From: a bacterium
Lineage (GTDB): Bacteria > Vulcanimicrobiota > Xenobia > Xenobiales > Xenobiaceae
Length of the DNA: 7,190 nucleotides
Direction of reading: 5' to 3'
Assembly (NCBI GenBank): GCA_017444165.1
Contig: JAFSXH010000285.1
Location: 1-7,190, forward strand
The first letter of the stretch is position 1; every line of letters begins with the position of its first letter. Of the stretch, positions 1 to 6,067 are shown one piece after another. Made by a program: the position numbers and the translations under genes. The notes beneath the pieces were generated by a model, which was given only the letters and a program-made list of their open reading frames with translations, did no database searches and was not told the origin of the DNA.

Positions 1-1
1 T

Positions 2-442
2 ATAGATATAATTAGCTTCATAAATTGGCATAGGCATCAAGATAAGGATGAGAAAGAACTCACTCAGGTGCGTAAGCTATCTGGATGGGCGGAGGTGGGG
101 GTCCTTTTAGGAATCGTCATTTGGACGATTGTAGTTGGCGGCTTTATGGCCGATCTCGATGTTGTTACGGAACTCTTCGATGGCAATCGCAGTTTGCAGA
201 CTTGGGTAGCTTACTTGGATGCTTGTGTCAGTGCTGTGGGTATGGCCAATGGACTCTTTATACTCTTCCGTTATAGAGAGCAATGGGTGGCTTGGTGTAT
301 CAGTGCTGTTATTGAGACGGTTATCAACATATTATCTGGTCAATACATATTGCTCATTCTCAAGGCTGGTTACTTAACTAATACGATTTATGGTTACATT
401 AAGTGGACTAAGTATATAGACAAACATAAAAGTGAAGGATAA
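2..442 (+). CDS. pnuC: PnuC-family vitamin (nicotinamide riboside-type) transporter, C-terminal part
   Basis: The reading frame is open to the left edge, so the gene starts outside the window. The GTG at 68 is an internal valine codon, not a start, because codons 2-67 read on as coding sequence (ending KDEKELTQVRKLS). The 146 visible codons hold several hydrophobic membrane segments: around GVLLGIVIWTIVVGGF, a stretch near YLDACVSAVGMANGLFIL, then WVAWCISAVIETVINIL and a last helix leading to GYIKWTK. The order of a charged RYREQW turn, a Trp-rich helix and a closing YGYIKW motif is typical of PnuC. Members are inner-membrane facilitators, usually of 200-250 residues, that take up nicotinamide riboside or, in relatives, thiamine or riboflavin. 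The substrate cannot be told from this fragment. No riboswitch is visible because the 5' end is missing. The gene lies 29 bases upstream of the next one on the same strand. Confidence 0.8.
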   Translation: MDIISFINWHRHQDKDEKELTQVRKLSGWAEVGVLLGIVIWTIVVGGFMADLDVVTELFDGNRSLQTWVAYLDACVSAVGMANGLFILFRYREQWVAWCISAVIETVINILSGQYILLILKAGYLTNTIYGYIKWTKYIDKHKSEG

Positions 443-471
443 ACTTTCAAGCCGCTGAAAAGCTGCGGGCT

Positions 472-1836
472 ATGTGGCTAACTGCAAATGAAGTTTTAGA
501 TACACTGCGCATGATCGAGGATGAACATTTAGATGTGCGCACGGTTACGATGGGTTTGAATTTGAACGACTGCGCTTCCAGCAGTATGCGTTCGACTTGT
601 GAAAAAGTGGTGCGCAAGATCCTCACTGTAGGCGAGCGTTTAGTTCCTGTTGTGGAGCAAGTCTCTCAGGAATTTGGTGTCCCTATCGTCAATAAGAGGA
701 TAGCTCTCTCTCCATTGTCTTTGATTGGGGCGGCCTGTGGAGCTAAATCTTATCTGCCTCTGGCTATAGCGATAGACAGAGCGGCTAAAGAGTTGGGAAT
801 CGATTACATTGGTGGTTTTAGTGCCTTAGTGCATAAGGGCTTTACCGATTCAGATAAGATTCTCTTCCACTCGATACCTGAAGCTCTGAATGCCACAGAG
901 AGAGTTTGTGCTTCTGTGTCTCTGGGTTCTACTAAAGCTGGCATAAATATGGAGGCTGTCAAACTCTTTGGAGAGGTTGTCCATCAAACTGCTTTCCTCA
1001 AGCCCGAGTTACAAGGCCTTCCCTGTTGCAAGTTAGTCTGTTTTTGCAATATGGTTGAAGATAATCCCTTTATTGCTGGAGCCATGCACGGTATAGGTGA
1101 GGCGGGGGCTTCGATTAACGTCGGTATCAGTGGCCCTGGAGTTGTCAATGCGGCTATTCGTCGTCTTGGTAGAGAGGCTGATCTGGGTGAAGTGGCCGAA
1201 GCGGTGAAGCGGACGGCTTTCCAAATTACTCGTATGGGCGAGTTAGTGGGGCGAGAAGTTTCGAAACGTCTGGGAGTGGGGCTGGGCATATTGGATCTCT
1301 CTTTAGCACCTACGCCTGCCAGGGGAGATTCTATAGCTGATGTGTTGGAAGCGATGGGCTTAGAGCGTTGTGGTACACACGGGACTACGGCCGCTTTGGG
1401 CCTTTTGAACGATGCTGTCAAAAAAGGCGGCATTATGGCTTCTTCTAATGTGGGGGACCTCTCAGGAGCTTTTATTCCTCTCTCTGAAGATGAAGAGATG
1501 GCCTATTGTGCAGAGATTGGAGCATTGGGTCTTGATAAGTTAGAGGCTATGACCTGTGTCTGTTCCGTTGGCTTAGATATGATAGCTATTCCTGGTGATA
1601 CTCCTGCGACTACTATCTCTGGTATTGTAGCCGATGAGATGGTTATAGGCATGGTCAACAACAAGACCACGGCAGTGCGCGTTTTGCCTATTCCTGGCAA
1701 AAAAGCTGGAGAGAAGGTTGATTACGGTGGCCTTTTGGGGAGCGCGCCTATAGTTTCAGTCAACTCTCACAGTTGTGCCGATTTTATTAACCGCGGAGGC
1801 AGGATCCCTGCGCCGTTGCAGAGTTTGAGAAATTAA
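472..1836 (+). CDS. UPF0210 / DUF711 'PFL family' protein, full length
   Basis: This is a 454-residue cytoplasmic protein of the UPF0210 (DUF711) family, close to the usual length of about 450. Family hallmarks run in order: DVRTVTMGLNLNDC (residues 21-34), GGFSALVHKGFT (114-125), SLGSTKAGINM (150-160), FCNMVEDNPFIAGAMHG (191-207), then LDLSLAPTPARGDS, THGTTAALGLLNDAVKKGG and a closing NRGGRIPAPLQSL. The family has a fold related to pyruvate formate-lyase / glycyl-radical enzymes, but its reaction is not established and I assign none. ATG 472 is the only ATG between the in-frame TGA at 433 and the conserved N-terminus. No good Shine-Dalgarno sequence precedes it, so translation may depend on coupling to the gene upstream. 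The protein is rich in cysteine, including C185, C186, C190 and C192 in a short cluster. In many Firmicutes an ACT-domain UPF0237 gene sits next to this one; here the upstream neighbour is pnuC instead. Confidence 0.93.
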   Translation: MWLTANEVLDTLRMIEDEHLDVRTVTMGLNLNDCASSSMRSTCEKVVRKILTVGERLVPVVEQVSQEFGVPIVNKRIALSPLSLIGAACGAKSYLPLAIAIDRAAKELGIDYIGGFSALVHKGFTDSDKILFHSIPEALNATERVCASVSLGSTKAGINMEAVKLFGEVVHQTAFLKPELQGLPCCKLVCFCNMVEDNPFIAGAMHGIGEAGASINVGISGPGVVNAAIRRLGREADLGEVAEAVKRTAFQITRMGELVGREVSKRLGVGLGILDLSLAPTPARGDSIADVLEAMGLERCGTHGTTAALGLLNDAVKKGGIMASSNVGDLSGAFIPLSEDEEMAYCAEIGALGLDKLEAMTCVCSVGLDMIAIPGDTPATTISGIVADEMVIGMVNNKTTAVRVLPIPGKKAGEKVDYGGLLGSAPIVSVNSHSCADFINRGGRIPAPLQSLRN

Positions 1837-1886
1837 GTTCACTTGTACTTACTTTTCAATGACTTTAGGGCGGATTATGATTTTTA

Positions 1887-3242
1887 ATGGGTAAATTTCG
1901 CGAACAAGCTAGTCTTTTTGTCGATAGAGATTCCTCTATTGTTAATGAGGATGTGAGTGTTGAAGTTGCTCCTCTCTCCGCTAGGATGCGTCCGCGTAAT
2001 CTAGATGAGTATGTTGGGCAAGAACACTTGTTAGGTAAAGGTAAGGCTCTGCGCCGTTTTTTAGAAAATGGTTCTCTGCCTTCGCTGATCTTATGGGGTC
2101 CTCCAGGGACGGGCAAGACCAGTTTGGCGCGTATTTTTGCTAGTAAGATTAAGGCTAATTTTGTGGCTCTTTCGGCGGTTACAGCGGGTACTAGTGATGT
2201 GCGTGAGATTATCAAAGAGGCCAAAGAGCGTTGGAATCTTTTGCGCAAGCGGACTATACTCTTTCTAGATGAGATCCATCGCTTCAATAAGGCCCAACAG
2301 GACACACTTTTGCCTCATGTTGAGGAGGGAACGATAACTTTAATAGGAGCCACTACGGAGAATCCTTCCTTTCAGGTGATCGCTCCTTTGCTCTCTAGGT
2401 GCAGAGTCTTTACTTTGAAGTCTTTGCAGGCGGAGGATATAAAAACTATTCTCGCTAGATCTTTACAAGATAAGGAGCGTGGTTTAGGTAATATTGCTCT
2501 GCAAGTTGACGAGGAATTTTTGTCTGCTCTCTCTCTTCTCTGTGGCGGTGATGGACGCAGTGCTTTAAATATCCTGGAGGAATCGGTAAAGATCTGCAGG
2601 CCAGATGATAGTGGGGTACGTCACCTAGATAGAGAGATCTTAAAGGAAGTTGCCGATCACAATTTGCGCCATGATCGTTCCGGTGAGTCTCACTATGATG
2701 TTATCTCTGCTTTTATAAAATCGGTGCGTGGCAGTGATCCCGATGGGGCTATCTATTGGTTAGCTCGCCTTTTAGAATCTGGAGAAGATCCTCTCTTTGT
2801 GGCTCGCCGTTTAGTTATTTTAGCTTCGGAAGATGTGGGCTTGGCCGATCCTCAGGGCTTAGTCGTAGCGATAGCGGCTCAACAGGCGGTAAGTTTTATT
2901 GGCATGCCTGAAGGAATGTATCCCTTGGCTCATGCTACTCTTTATCTGTCTTTGGCTCCCAAATCGAACAGTGTAGGAACGGCTTATACAGCCGCCTGTC
3001 AGGCTCTTAAAGAGAGGCCAGGAGAGAGTGTCCCCTTACATTTGCGCAATGCCCCAACTAAGTTAATGAAAGAGTTAGGTTATGCTAAGGAATATAAATA
3101 TGCTCACGATTATCCTGAGCATTACGTAAAGCAACAATTTTTACCAGAAGGATTAGATGGTTGTCGCTTCTACGAGCCTGGTGGGTTGGGTTATGAGAAG
3201 CGTTTAGCTGCTTGGTTAGACCACCTGCGCAGGGAACATTAG
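1887..3242 (+). CDS. rarA: Replication-associated recombination protein A (AAA+ ATPase RarA/MgsA)
   Basis: This 451-residue AAA+ ATPase belongs to the clamp-loader-like RarA/MgsA/WRNIP1 family, which acts at stalled replication forks and DNA ends together with SSB. The conserved entry motif APLSARMRPRNLDEYVGQEHL spans residues about 28-48. Walker A is GPPGTGKT (71-78), Walker B is LFLDEIHRFN (125-134, D128 and E129), sensor 1 is GATTENPSF (154-162), and the presumed arginine finger is R171 in LLSRCRVF. A GGDGRSALNILE segment follows, in the place of sensor 2. The C-terminal part (SAFIKSVRGSDPDGAIYWLARLLESG, then VARRLVILASEDVGLADP) is the family's tetramerisation domain, and the length is normal. 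ATG 1887 is the first possible start after the in-frame TGA at 1878. The best Shine-Dalgarno-like stretch (AGGGCGG, 1867-1873) is too far for this start but well placed for a five-codon frame beginning at 1877. nfo follows after 17 bases. Confidence 0.96.
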   Translation: MGKFREQASLFVDRDSSIVNEDVSVEVAPLSARMRPRNLDEYVGQEHLLGKGKALRRFLENGSLPSLILWGPPGTGKTSLARIFASKIKANFVALSAVTAGTSDVREIIKEAKERWNLLRKRTILFLDEIHRFNKAQQDTLLPHVEEGTITLIGATTENPSFQVIAPLLSRCRVFTLKSLQAEDIKTILARSLQDKERGLGNIALQVDEEFLSALSLLCGGDGRSALNILEESVKICRPDDSGVRHLDREILKEVADHNLRHDRSGESHYDVISAFIKSVRGSDPDGAIYWLARLLESGEDPLFVARRLVILASEDVGLADPQGLVVAIAAQQAVSFIGMPEGMYPLAHATLYLSLAPKSNSVGTAYTAACQALKERPGESVPLHLRNAPTKLMKELGYAKEYKYAHDYPEHYVKQQFLPEGLDGCRFYEPGGLGYEKRLAAWLDHLRREH

Positions 3243-3259
3243 TTTGGGAGTAACTTTTT

Positions 3260-4090
3260 ATGAAATTAGGTTGTCATCTTTCGATAGCTAGGGGATTTGC
3301 GGCTATGGTTCAAGATGCTATTGTTGTTAAGGCCAATGTATTTCAATTTTTCTGTCGCAACCCGCGCGGAAAAGCCCCCATCAATTTTACCGATAGTGAT
3401 CTAGATGAGGGAAAGATACTAATGGCTCAAAACAACATAGGACCTATCTTGGCTCATGGCCCTTTCATTATTAACGCCGCTTCAGATAAGGAAGAGACGC
3501 GCTCTTTGACGGAGGAGCTTATCGGTCAAGATATTCGCTTTATGGAGAATTTTGAAGGGGCGATGTACAACTTTCATCCTGGCAATCATCTCAAAAACAC
3601 GCCTGAAAGAGGGATAGAACTGGTGGCCTCGCTTCTCGATAAAGTTATGTGGCCAGAGCAAGAGACCTTAGTTCTTTTAGAGACGATGGCTGGTAAAGGT
3701 ACGGAGTTAGGTAAAAACTTTGCGCAGTTGAAAGAGATCATTGCCAGAGTAAAGTTTCCTGATAAAGTGGGGGTCTGTTTAGATACCTGTCATATCTGGG
3801 ATGGTGGTTACGATGTTGTCGATAATTTAGAAGGTGTTTTGAGGGAATTTAATGATATTTTGGGGCTTGAGCGTTTGAAAGCTATCCACTTGAACGATAG
3901 CATGAATAAGTTAGGAGCGAAAAAAGATCGCCATGCCAAGATTGGGGAGGGAAAATTGGGCTTGAAGGCTATCATCAACATAGTTTCTCATCCACTTTTA
4001 CGTAAATTACCCTTTTATTTGGAGACACCTAACGATTTAGATGGTTATGCAAAAGAGATCGAACTTATTAGGAGTGAAAGTGCGAAGTGA
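3260..4090 (+). CDS. nfo: Endonuclease IV (deoxyribonuclease IV, AP endonuclease family 2)
   Basis: This 276-residue enzyme incises DNA 5' of abasic sites and removes blocking 3' ends in base excision repair, using a tri-zinc centre in a TIM barrel. All nine expected metal ligands are visible: H66 (AHGPF), H106 (NFHPGNH), E141 (LLET), D175 and H178 (LDTCHIWDGGYD), H210 (IHLNDS), D223 and H225 (KKDRHAKIGEG), and E255 (YLETP). The N-terminal MKLGCHLSIARGF matches the usual start (GxHxS), and the length is normal. GGGAG at 3246-3250 lies 9 bases before ATG 3260, supporting this start. The gene sits 17 bases after rarA, which makes a two-gene DNA-maintenance block. Its 3' end overlaps the start of the downstream binding-protein gene, so the two are probably translationally coupled. 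I see no truncation or missing active-site residue. Confidence 0.96.
   Translation: MKLGCHLSIARGFAAMVQDAIVVKANVFQFFCRNPRGKAPINFTDSDLDEGKILMAQNNIGPILAHGPFIINAASDKEETRSLTEELIGQDIRFMENFEGAMYNFHPGNHLKNTPERGIELVASLLDKVMWPEQETLVLLETMAGKGTELGKNFAQLKEIIARVKFPDKVGVCLDTCHIWDGGYDVVDNLEGVLREFNDILGLERLKAIHLNDSMNKLGAKKDRHAKIGEGKLGLKAIINIVSHPLLRKLPFYLETPNDLDGYAKEIELIRSESAK
4070..4074 (+). promoter_or_regulatory. Ribosome binding site deciding the binding-protein start
   Basis: AGGAG lies inside the last codons of nfo, 5 bases before GTG 4080. The in-frame ATG 4098 is preceded only by weak GAAGTAGAG, and ATG 4041 has no comparable site. This favours the GTG start and an 11-base overlap with the nfo stop codon region. 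Confidence 0.6.
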
Positions 4091-5588
4091 AGTAGAGATG
4101 GGCAAAGTGTTACTCTTTGCGACTCTGTTTTTTTTAGCAGTTTTTTATTTATTTCAATATGGTAGTTTAGCTTGGGATGGTGATAAAACTTTAGTTATTG
4201 TTACTGCTGATGAACTCGATAAATTTGAGCCTGCCAGCGTAGAGATCTCTAGGGCCAATGTTACGGCTCCTGTGTTTGAAACTTTGGTAGAGGCTGGTGA
4301 CAAACGTGGTCAGTATCTTCCAAAGTTAGCGGAAAAGTGGGATTGTTCGTCAGATGGCAAGGTTTGGAATTTTTTCCTCCATCGAGAGATTTTAGCTCAC
4401 GATGGACATATTCTTAAAGCTCAAGATGTTGTTCGCTCTTTTGCGCGTCCTCAGGTGGAGAGGATCTTATCTTGTTTTAATATTAGAGTAAAGATTGAGG
4501 CTGTTGATGATTTTGTCGTGCAGTTTAGACTCGAAAGACCTGTTGCTTATTTTTTGGATATAGTTGCTTGGCCGTGTATGGCTGTGGTTAAAGAGGATGA
4601 GAGTGGCATTTTGTGGGGTACGGGTCCTTTTGTACTTGAGGAACTACGTCCCTATAATCGTCTCAGTCTTCGAGCTTTTGAACAATATTGGCAAGATTCT
4701 GCCAAAGTAAAAAAAATAATTTTCGTGCATTTAGCTGAAGAGAGTCATCGCATTCGTGAATTAAAAAAATTAAATGCAGATGTTGCTTTTGATATTGACA
4801 ATCGGGGAGATAAGGAAAATTTTGAATTTGTACTCTCTCCCTCTTGGAAGAGAACTGTTTTGATTATGAATTGTAAAAATCGTCCCTTTAATGAAATTAA
4901 GGGGCGAGTTGCTCTGCAAAGTGGCTTAAATAAAAAAGAGTTAGTGAGTAAGTTTTTCCCCGATACCTTTTGGGCTTGCAGTGATTATTTGACCCCTGAC
5001 AGTTGGGCTTGCAGTTCAGAGCTTAAGGCACGTGATTTTAATGTTGCGTTAGCTAGACGTATTTTTCAAAAGAGTGAGTCTGTCAATGCGGATAATTGCA
5101 CTAGTTTGTCTGTCCTAACCTCTAAGATCGATAGTGATAGGTATAAAGATTTAGATAACTATTTAGTTCAAGAATTAAAAAATAGTGGATTAATTCTCAA
5201 TGTTGTTGAACTTGAAGATGCAGAGTTTAAAACCGTCATTAATCGTGGGCTATATGAATTAGCTATATTGACTGAAGATATTCCTTGTGTAGATCCTGGA
5301 TTGGAGTTAGAACTAGATTGGGGACGGCGTATAGTTTTCGATAGTTTTGTGAATGTTTCTAATTTTGAGAGTGGTCACGTGCTGGCTCTTTTGGATAAGG
5401 CGCGTTTAGATGGTGATCAGAAACAACGCAAAGATTATTATGAGAGAGTTCAGTATAAGTTGAATGAAAGTGCGGCTATTTATAACGTAGCCTGGTGTCA
5501 TCGTAAAGATGGAGTGGGTAAGAAGGTTCGCAATTGGAGCTATAATCGCTTGGGGGTGGTGCGTTATGAAAAAGTTTCGCTCCAATAG
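4080..5588 (+). CDS. Orphan family 5 extracytoplasmic solute-binding protein (oligopeptide/dipeptide type)
   Basis: This is an ABC-transporter-type binding protein of the SBP_bac_5 family (OppA/DppA/NikA type), 502 residues from GTG 4080. Family features are an opening KTLVIVTADELDKFEPA, VFETLVEAGD, LPKLAEKWDCSSDGKVWNFFLH, the signature-like HDGHILKAQDVVRSF, and GTGPFVLEEL followed by the second lobe (RVALQSGLNKKELV). An N-terminal hydrophobic stretch (VLLFATLFFLAVFYLF, residues 10-25) is followed by SLA-W, a possible signal peptidase I site. No lipobox cysteine is present, so it is periplasmic or membrane-anchored rather than a lipoprotein. AGGAG at 4070-4074 with 5-base spacing supports GTG 4080, which overlaps the nfo stop. 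ATG 4098 (496 residues) and ATG 4041 (515 residues) are alternatives. No permease or ATPase gene is adjacent within the window. The gene is distinctly AT-rich: bases 5161-5220 are about 25% GC. The ligand cannot be named. Confidence 0.85.
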   Translation: MRSEVEMGKVLLFATLFFLAVFYLFQYGSLAWDGDKTLVIVTADELDKFEPASVEISRANVTAPVFETLVEAGDKRGQYLPKLAEKWDCSSDGKVWNFFLHREILAHDGHILKAQDVVRSFARPQVERILSCFNIRVKIEAVDDFVVQFRLERPVAYFLDIVAWPCMAVVKEDESGILWGTGPFVLEELRPYNRLSLRAFEQYWQDSAKVKKIIFVHLAEESHRIRELKKLNADVAFDIDNRGDKENFEFVLSPSWKRTVLIMNCKNRPFNEIKGRVALQSGLNKKELVSKFFPDTFWACSDYLTPDSWACSSELKARDFNVALARRIFQKSESVNADNCTSLSVLTSKIDSDRYKDLDNYLVQELKNSGLILNVVELEDAEFKTVINRGLYELAILTEDIPCVDPGLELELDWGRRIVFDSFVNVSNFESGHVLALLDKARLDGDQKQRKDYYERVQYKLNESAAIYNVAWCHRKDGVGKKVRNWSYNRLGVVRYEKVSLQ

Positions 5589-5622
5589 AGTTTGGAGTGT
5601 GGAGTTGGTAGTGTGGAGTTGT
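5588..5622 (+). repeat. Tandem heptamer array, five units of GAGTKTG
   Basis: Five successive 7-base units can be read without gaps: GAGTTTG, GAGTGTG, GAGTTGG, TAGTGTG and GAGTTGT. The first unit begins on the last base of the binding-protein stop codon. Units differ by one to three bases, so the array is degenerate. Short tandemly repeated heptamers of this kind are known between genes in some bacteria, best described in cyanobacteria; their function is unclear. Confidence 0.75.
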
Positions 5623-5650
5623 TTTGGAAAACAATAAATTAATTCATTGC
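5623..5650 (+). repeat. AT-rich module, copy A
   Basis: These 28 bases (TTTGGAAAA, then a variable AT stretch, then AATTAATTCATT) match 5777-5804 at 24 of 28 positions. In both copies a later AATTAAAAA leads into a G/C-containing block starting RGTYCGGYTC. In copy A the two parts are separated by only a few bases and the AATTRCG array is missing. Confidence 0.6.
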
Positions 5651-5655
5651 TAATT

Positions 5656-5689
5656 AAAAAAGTTCGGTTCACCGCAAAGGGCCAAACTT
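5656..5689 (-). terminator. Rho-independent terminator-like hairpin, minus strand
   Basis: Read on the minus strand, AAGTTTGG (5689-5682) pairs with CCGAACTT (5667-5660) across a 14-base loop, with one U-G wobble, followed by a run of T (5659-5656) and AT-rich sequence. On the + strand the same wobble becomes a C-A mismatch and no T run follows, so the minus strand is the better reading. It lies about 390 bases beyond the exported-protein stop codon, inside a repeat module, so it may be a back-up terminator or part of the module. Confidence 0.4.
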
Positions 5690-5776
5690 CGTCTAGCTTG
5701 TATGTTTTATATTGTAAGCCTGATATGTTGCGTTCGTGTAGGGCAGTTTCAATTAACAATTAGTAATGTGCAATTA

Positions 5777-5804
5777 TTTGGAAAAGAAATAATTAATTCA
5801 TTCC
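5777..5804 (+). repeat. AT-rich module, copy B
   Basis: This is the second copy of the 28-base module at 5623-5650, with 4 mismatches. Just upstream, CAATTAGTAATG (5757-5768) recurs exactly at 7115-7126, which ties this copy to the array at the right edge. It leads directly into the AATTRCG heptamers. Confidence 0.6.
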
Positions 5805-5846
5805 AATTGCGAATTGCGAATTACGAATTACGCATTACGAATTAAA
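5805..5846 (+). repeat. Tandem heptamer array AATTRCG, six units
   Basis: Units read AATTGCG, AATTGCG, AATTACG, AATTACG, CATTACG and AATTAAA without gaps. The same unit type, including the CATTAYG variant and the closing AATTAAAAA, recurs at 7154-7190. Bases 5826-5845 are also the left member of a perfect 20-base inverted repeat with 7128-7147. Confidence 0.8.
5826..5845 (+). repeat. 20-base inverted repeat, left member
   Basis: AATTACGCATTACGAATTAA here is the exact reverse complement of 7128-7147. The pair encloses 1282 bases containing the exported-protein gene, its promoter and its structured 3' region. Confidence 0.8.
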
Positions 5847-5946
5847 AAGGTCGGCTCCCTAAAAAGTCAAAACTGCTTTTCAATTTCAATGTTTCTGCGG
5901 TTTGGATCAGATCTTCATTCTTGTTATATTTCGTTTGGTTGGTTTC

Positions 5947-6011
5947 TGGAGCGTCAGCTTTTTCGGGGTACGCTCCACTTCGTTCGCATGGGCTAGACCA
6001 AAAAAACTGAC
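5947..6011 (-). other. Structured minus-strand RNA element with two competing or interlocked stems
   Basis: Stem 1: on the minus strand, 6011-5998 (GTCAGTTTTTTTGG) pairs with 5966-5953 (CCGAAAAAGCTGAC), 14 pairs of which two are G-U; the + strand reading would have two C-A mismatches instead. Stem 2: TGGAGCGT (5947-5954) and ACGCTCCA (5970-5977) form a perfect 8-pair stem with a 15-base loop. One arm of stem 1 lies in the loop of stem 2 and overlaps its stem by two bases, so the two either exclude each other or form a pseudoknot-like fold. No matching RNA family is recognised. Confidence 0.4.
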
Positions 6012-6038
6012 TGTCTCCTCTACGATAGTTCGTACAGT
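6000..6038 (-). terminator. Candidate terminator downstream of the exported-protein gene
   Basis: On the minus strand TACGA (6034-6030) and TCGTA (6025-6021) form a 5-pair stem with a 4-base loop, extended by CAGT-type pairing (6038-6035 with 6013-6010) after a 7-base bulge. Seven T follow (6006-6000), three bases after the stem. It lies 41 bases beyond the stop codon. The T run is also used by the 14-pair stem at 5953-6011, so termination could depend on which fold forms. Confidence 0.35.
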
Positions 6039-6067
6039 TATGGTTTAAATTTACGCCTGCGGAAGAA

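Noticed and set aside
984..1433. Minus-strand open frame of 149 codons inside the UPF0210 gene
   Set aside because: It is fully antisense to a clearly conserved protein. Its translation is rich in Pro, Ser, Arg and Thr, typical of a shadow frame, and has no recognisable motif.
1865..2305. Minus-strand open frame of 146 codons over the start of rarA
   Set aside because: It is antisense to the Walker A and B region of RarA, has a basic, low-complexity translation and no promoter or ribosome binding site.
4971..5015. Twelve-base exact direct repeat TGGGCTTGCAGT inside the binding-protein gene (4971-4982 and 5004-5015), encoding WACS twice
   Set aside because: It is short and in frame within a continuous coding region. 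It is probably a chance or local codon-level duplication with no clear meaning.
5406..5759. Minus-strand open frame of 117 codons across the operon end
   Set aside because: Half is antisense to the binding-protein gene and half runs through the heptamer array and AT-rich module. It is best explained as a by-product of the repeats, although its first 30 codons in the spacer block could be checked for other copies.
5805..5846. CRISPR-like repeat array
   Set aside because: Units are 7 bases with no spacers and no cas genes nearby. This is a simple tandem heptamer.
5814..5996. Plus-strand open frame of 60 codons, beginning MRITNYALRI
   Set aside because: Its start lies inside the AATTRCG array, whose translation gives the ITNYALRI pattern. 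It has no ribosome binding site and covers the minus-strand RNA structures.
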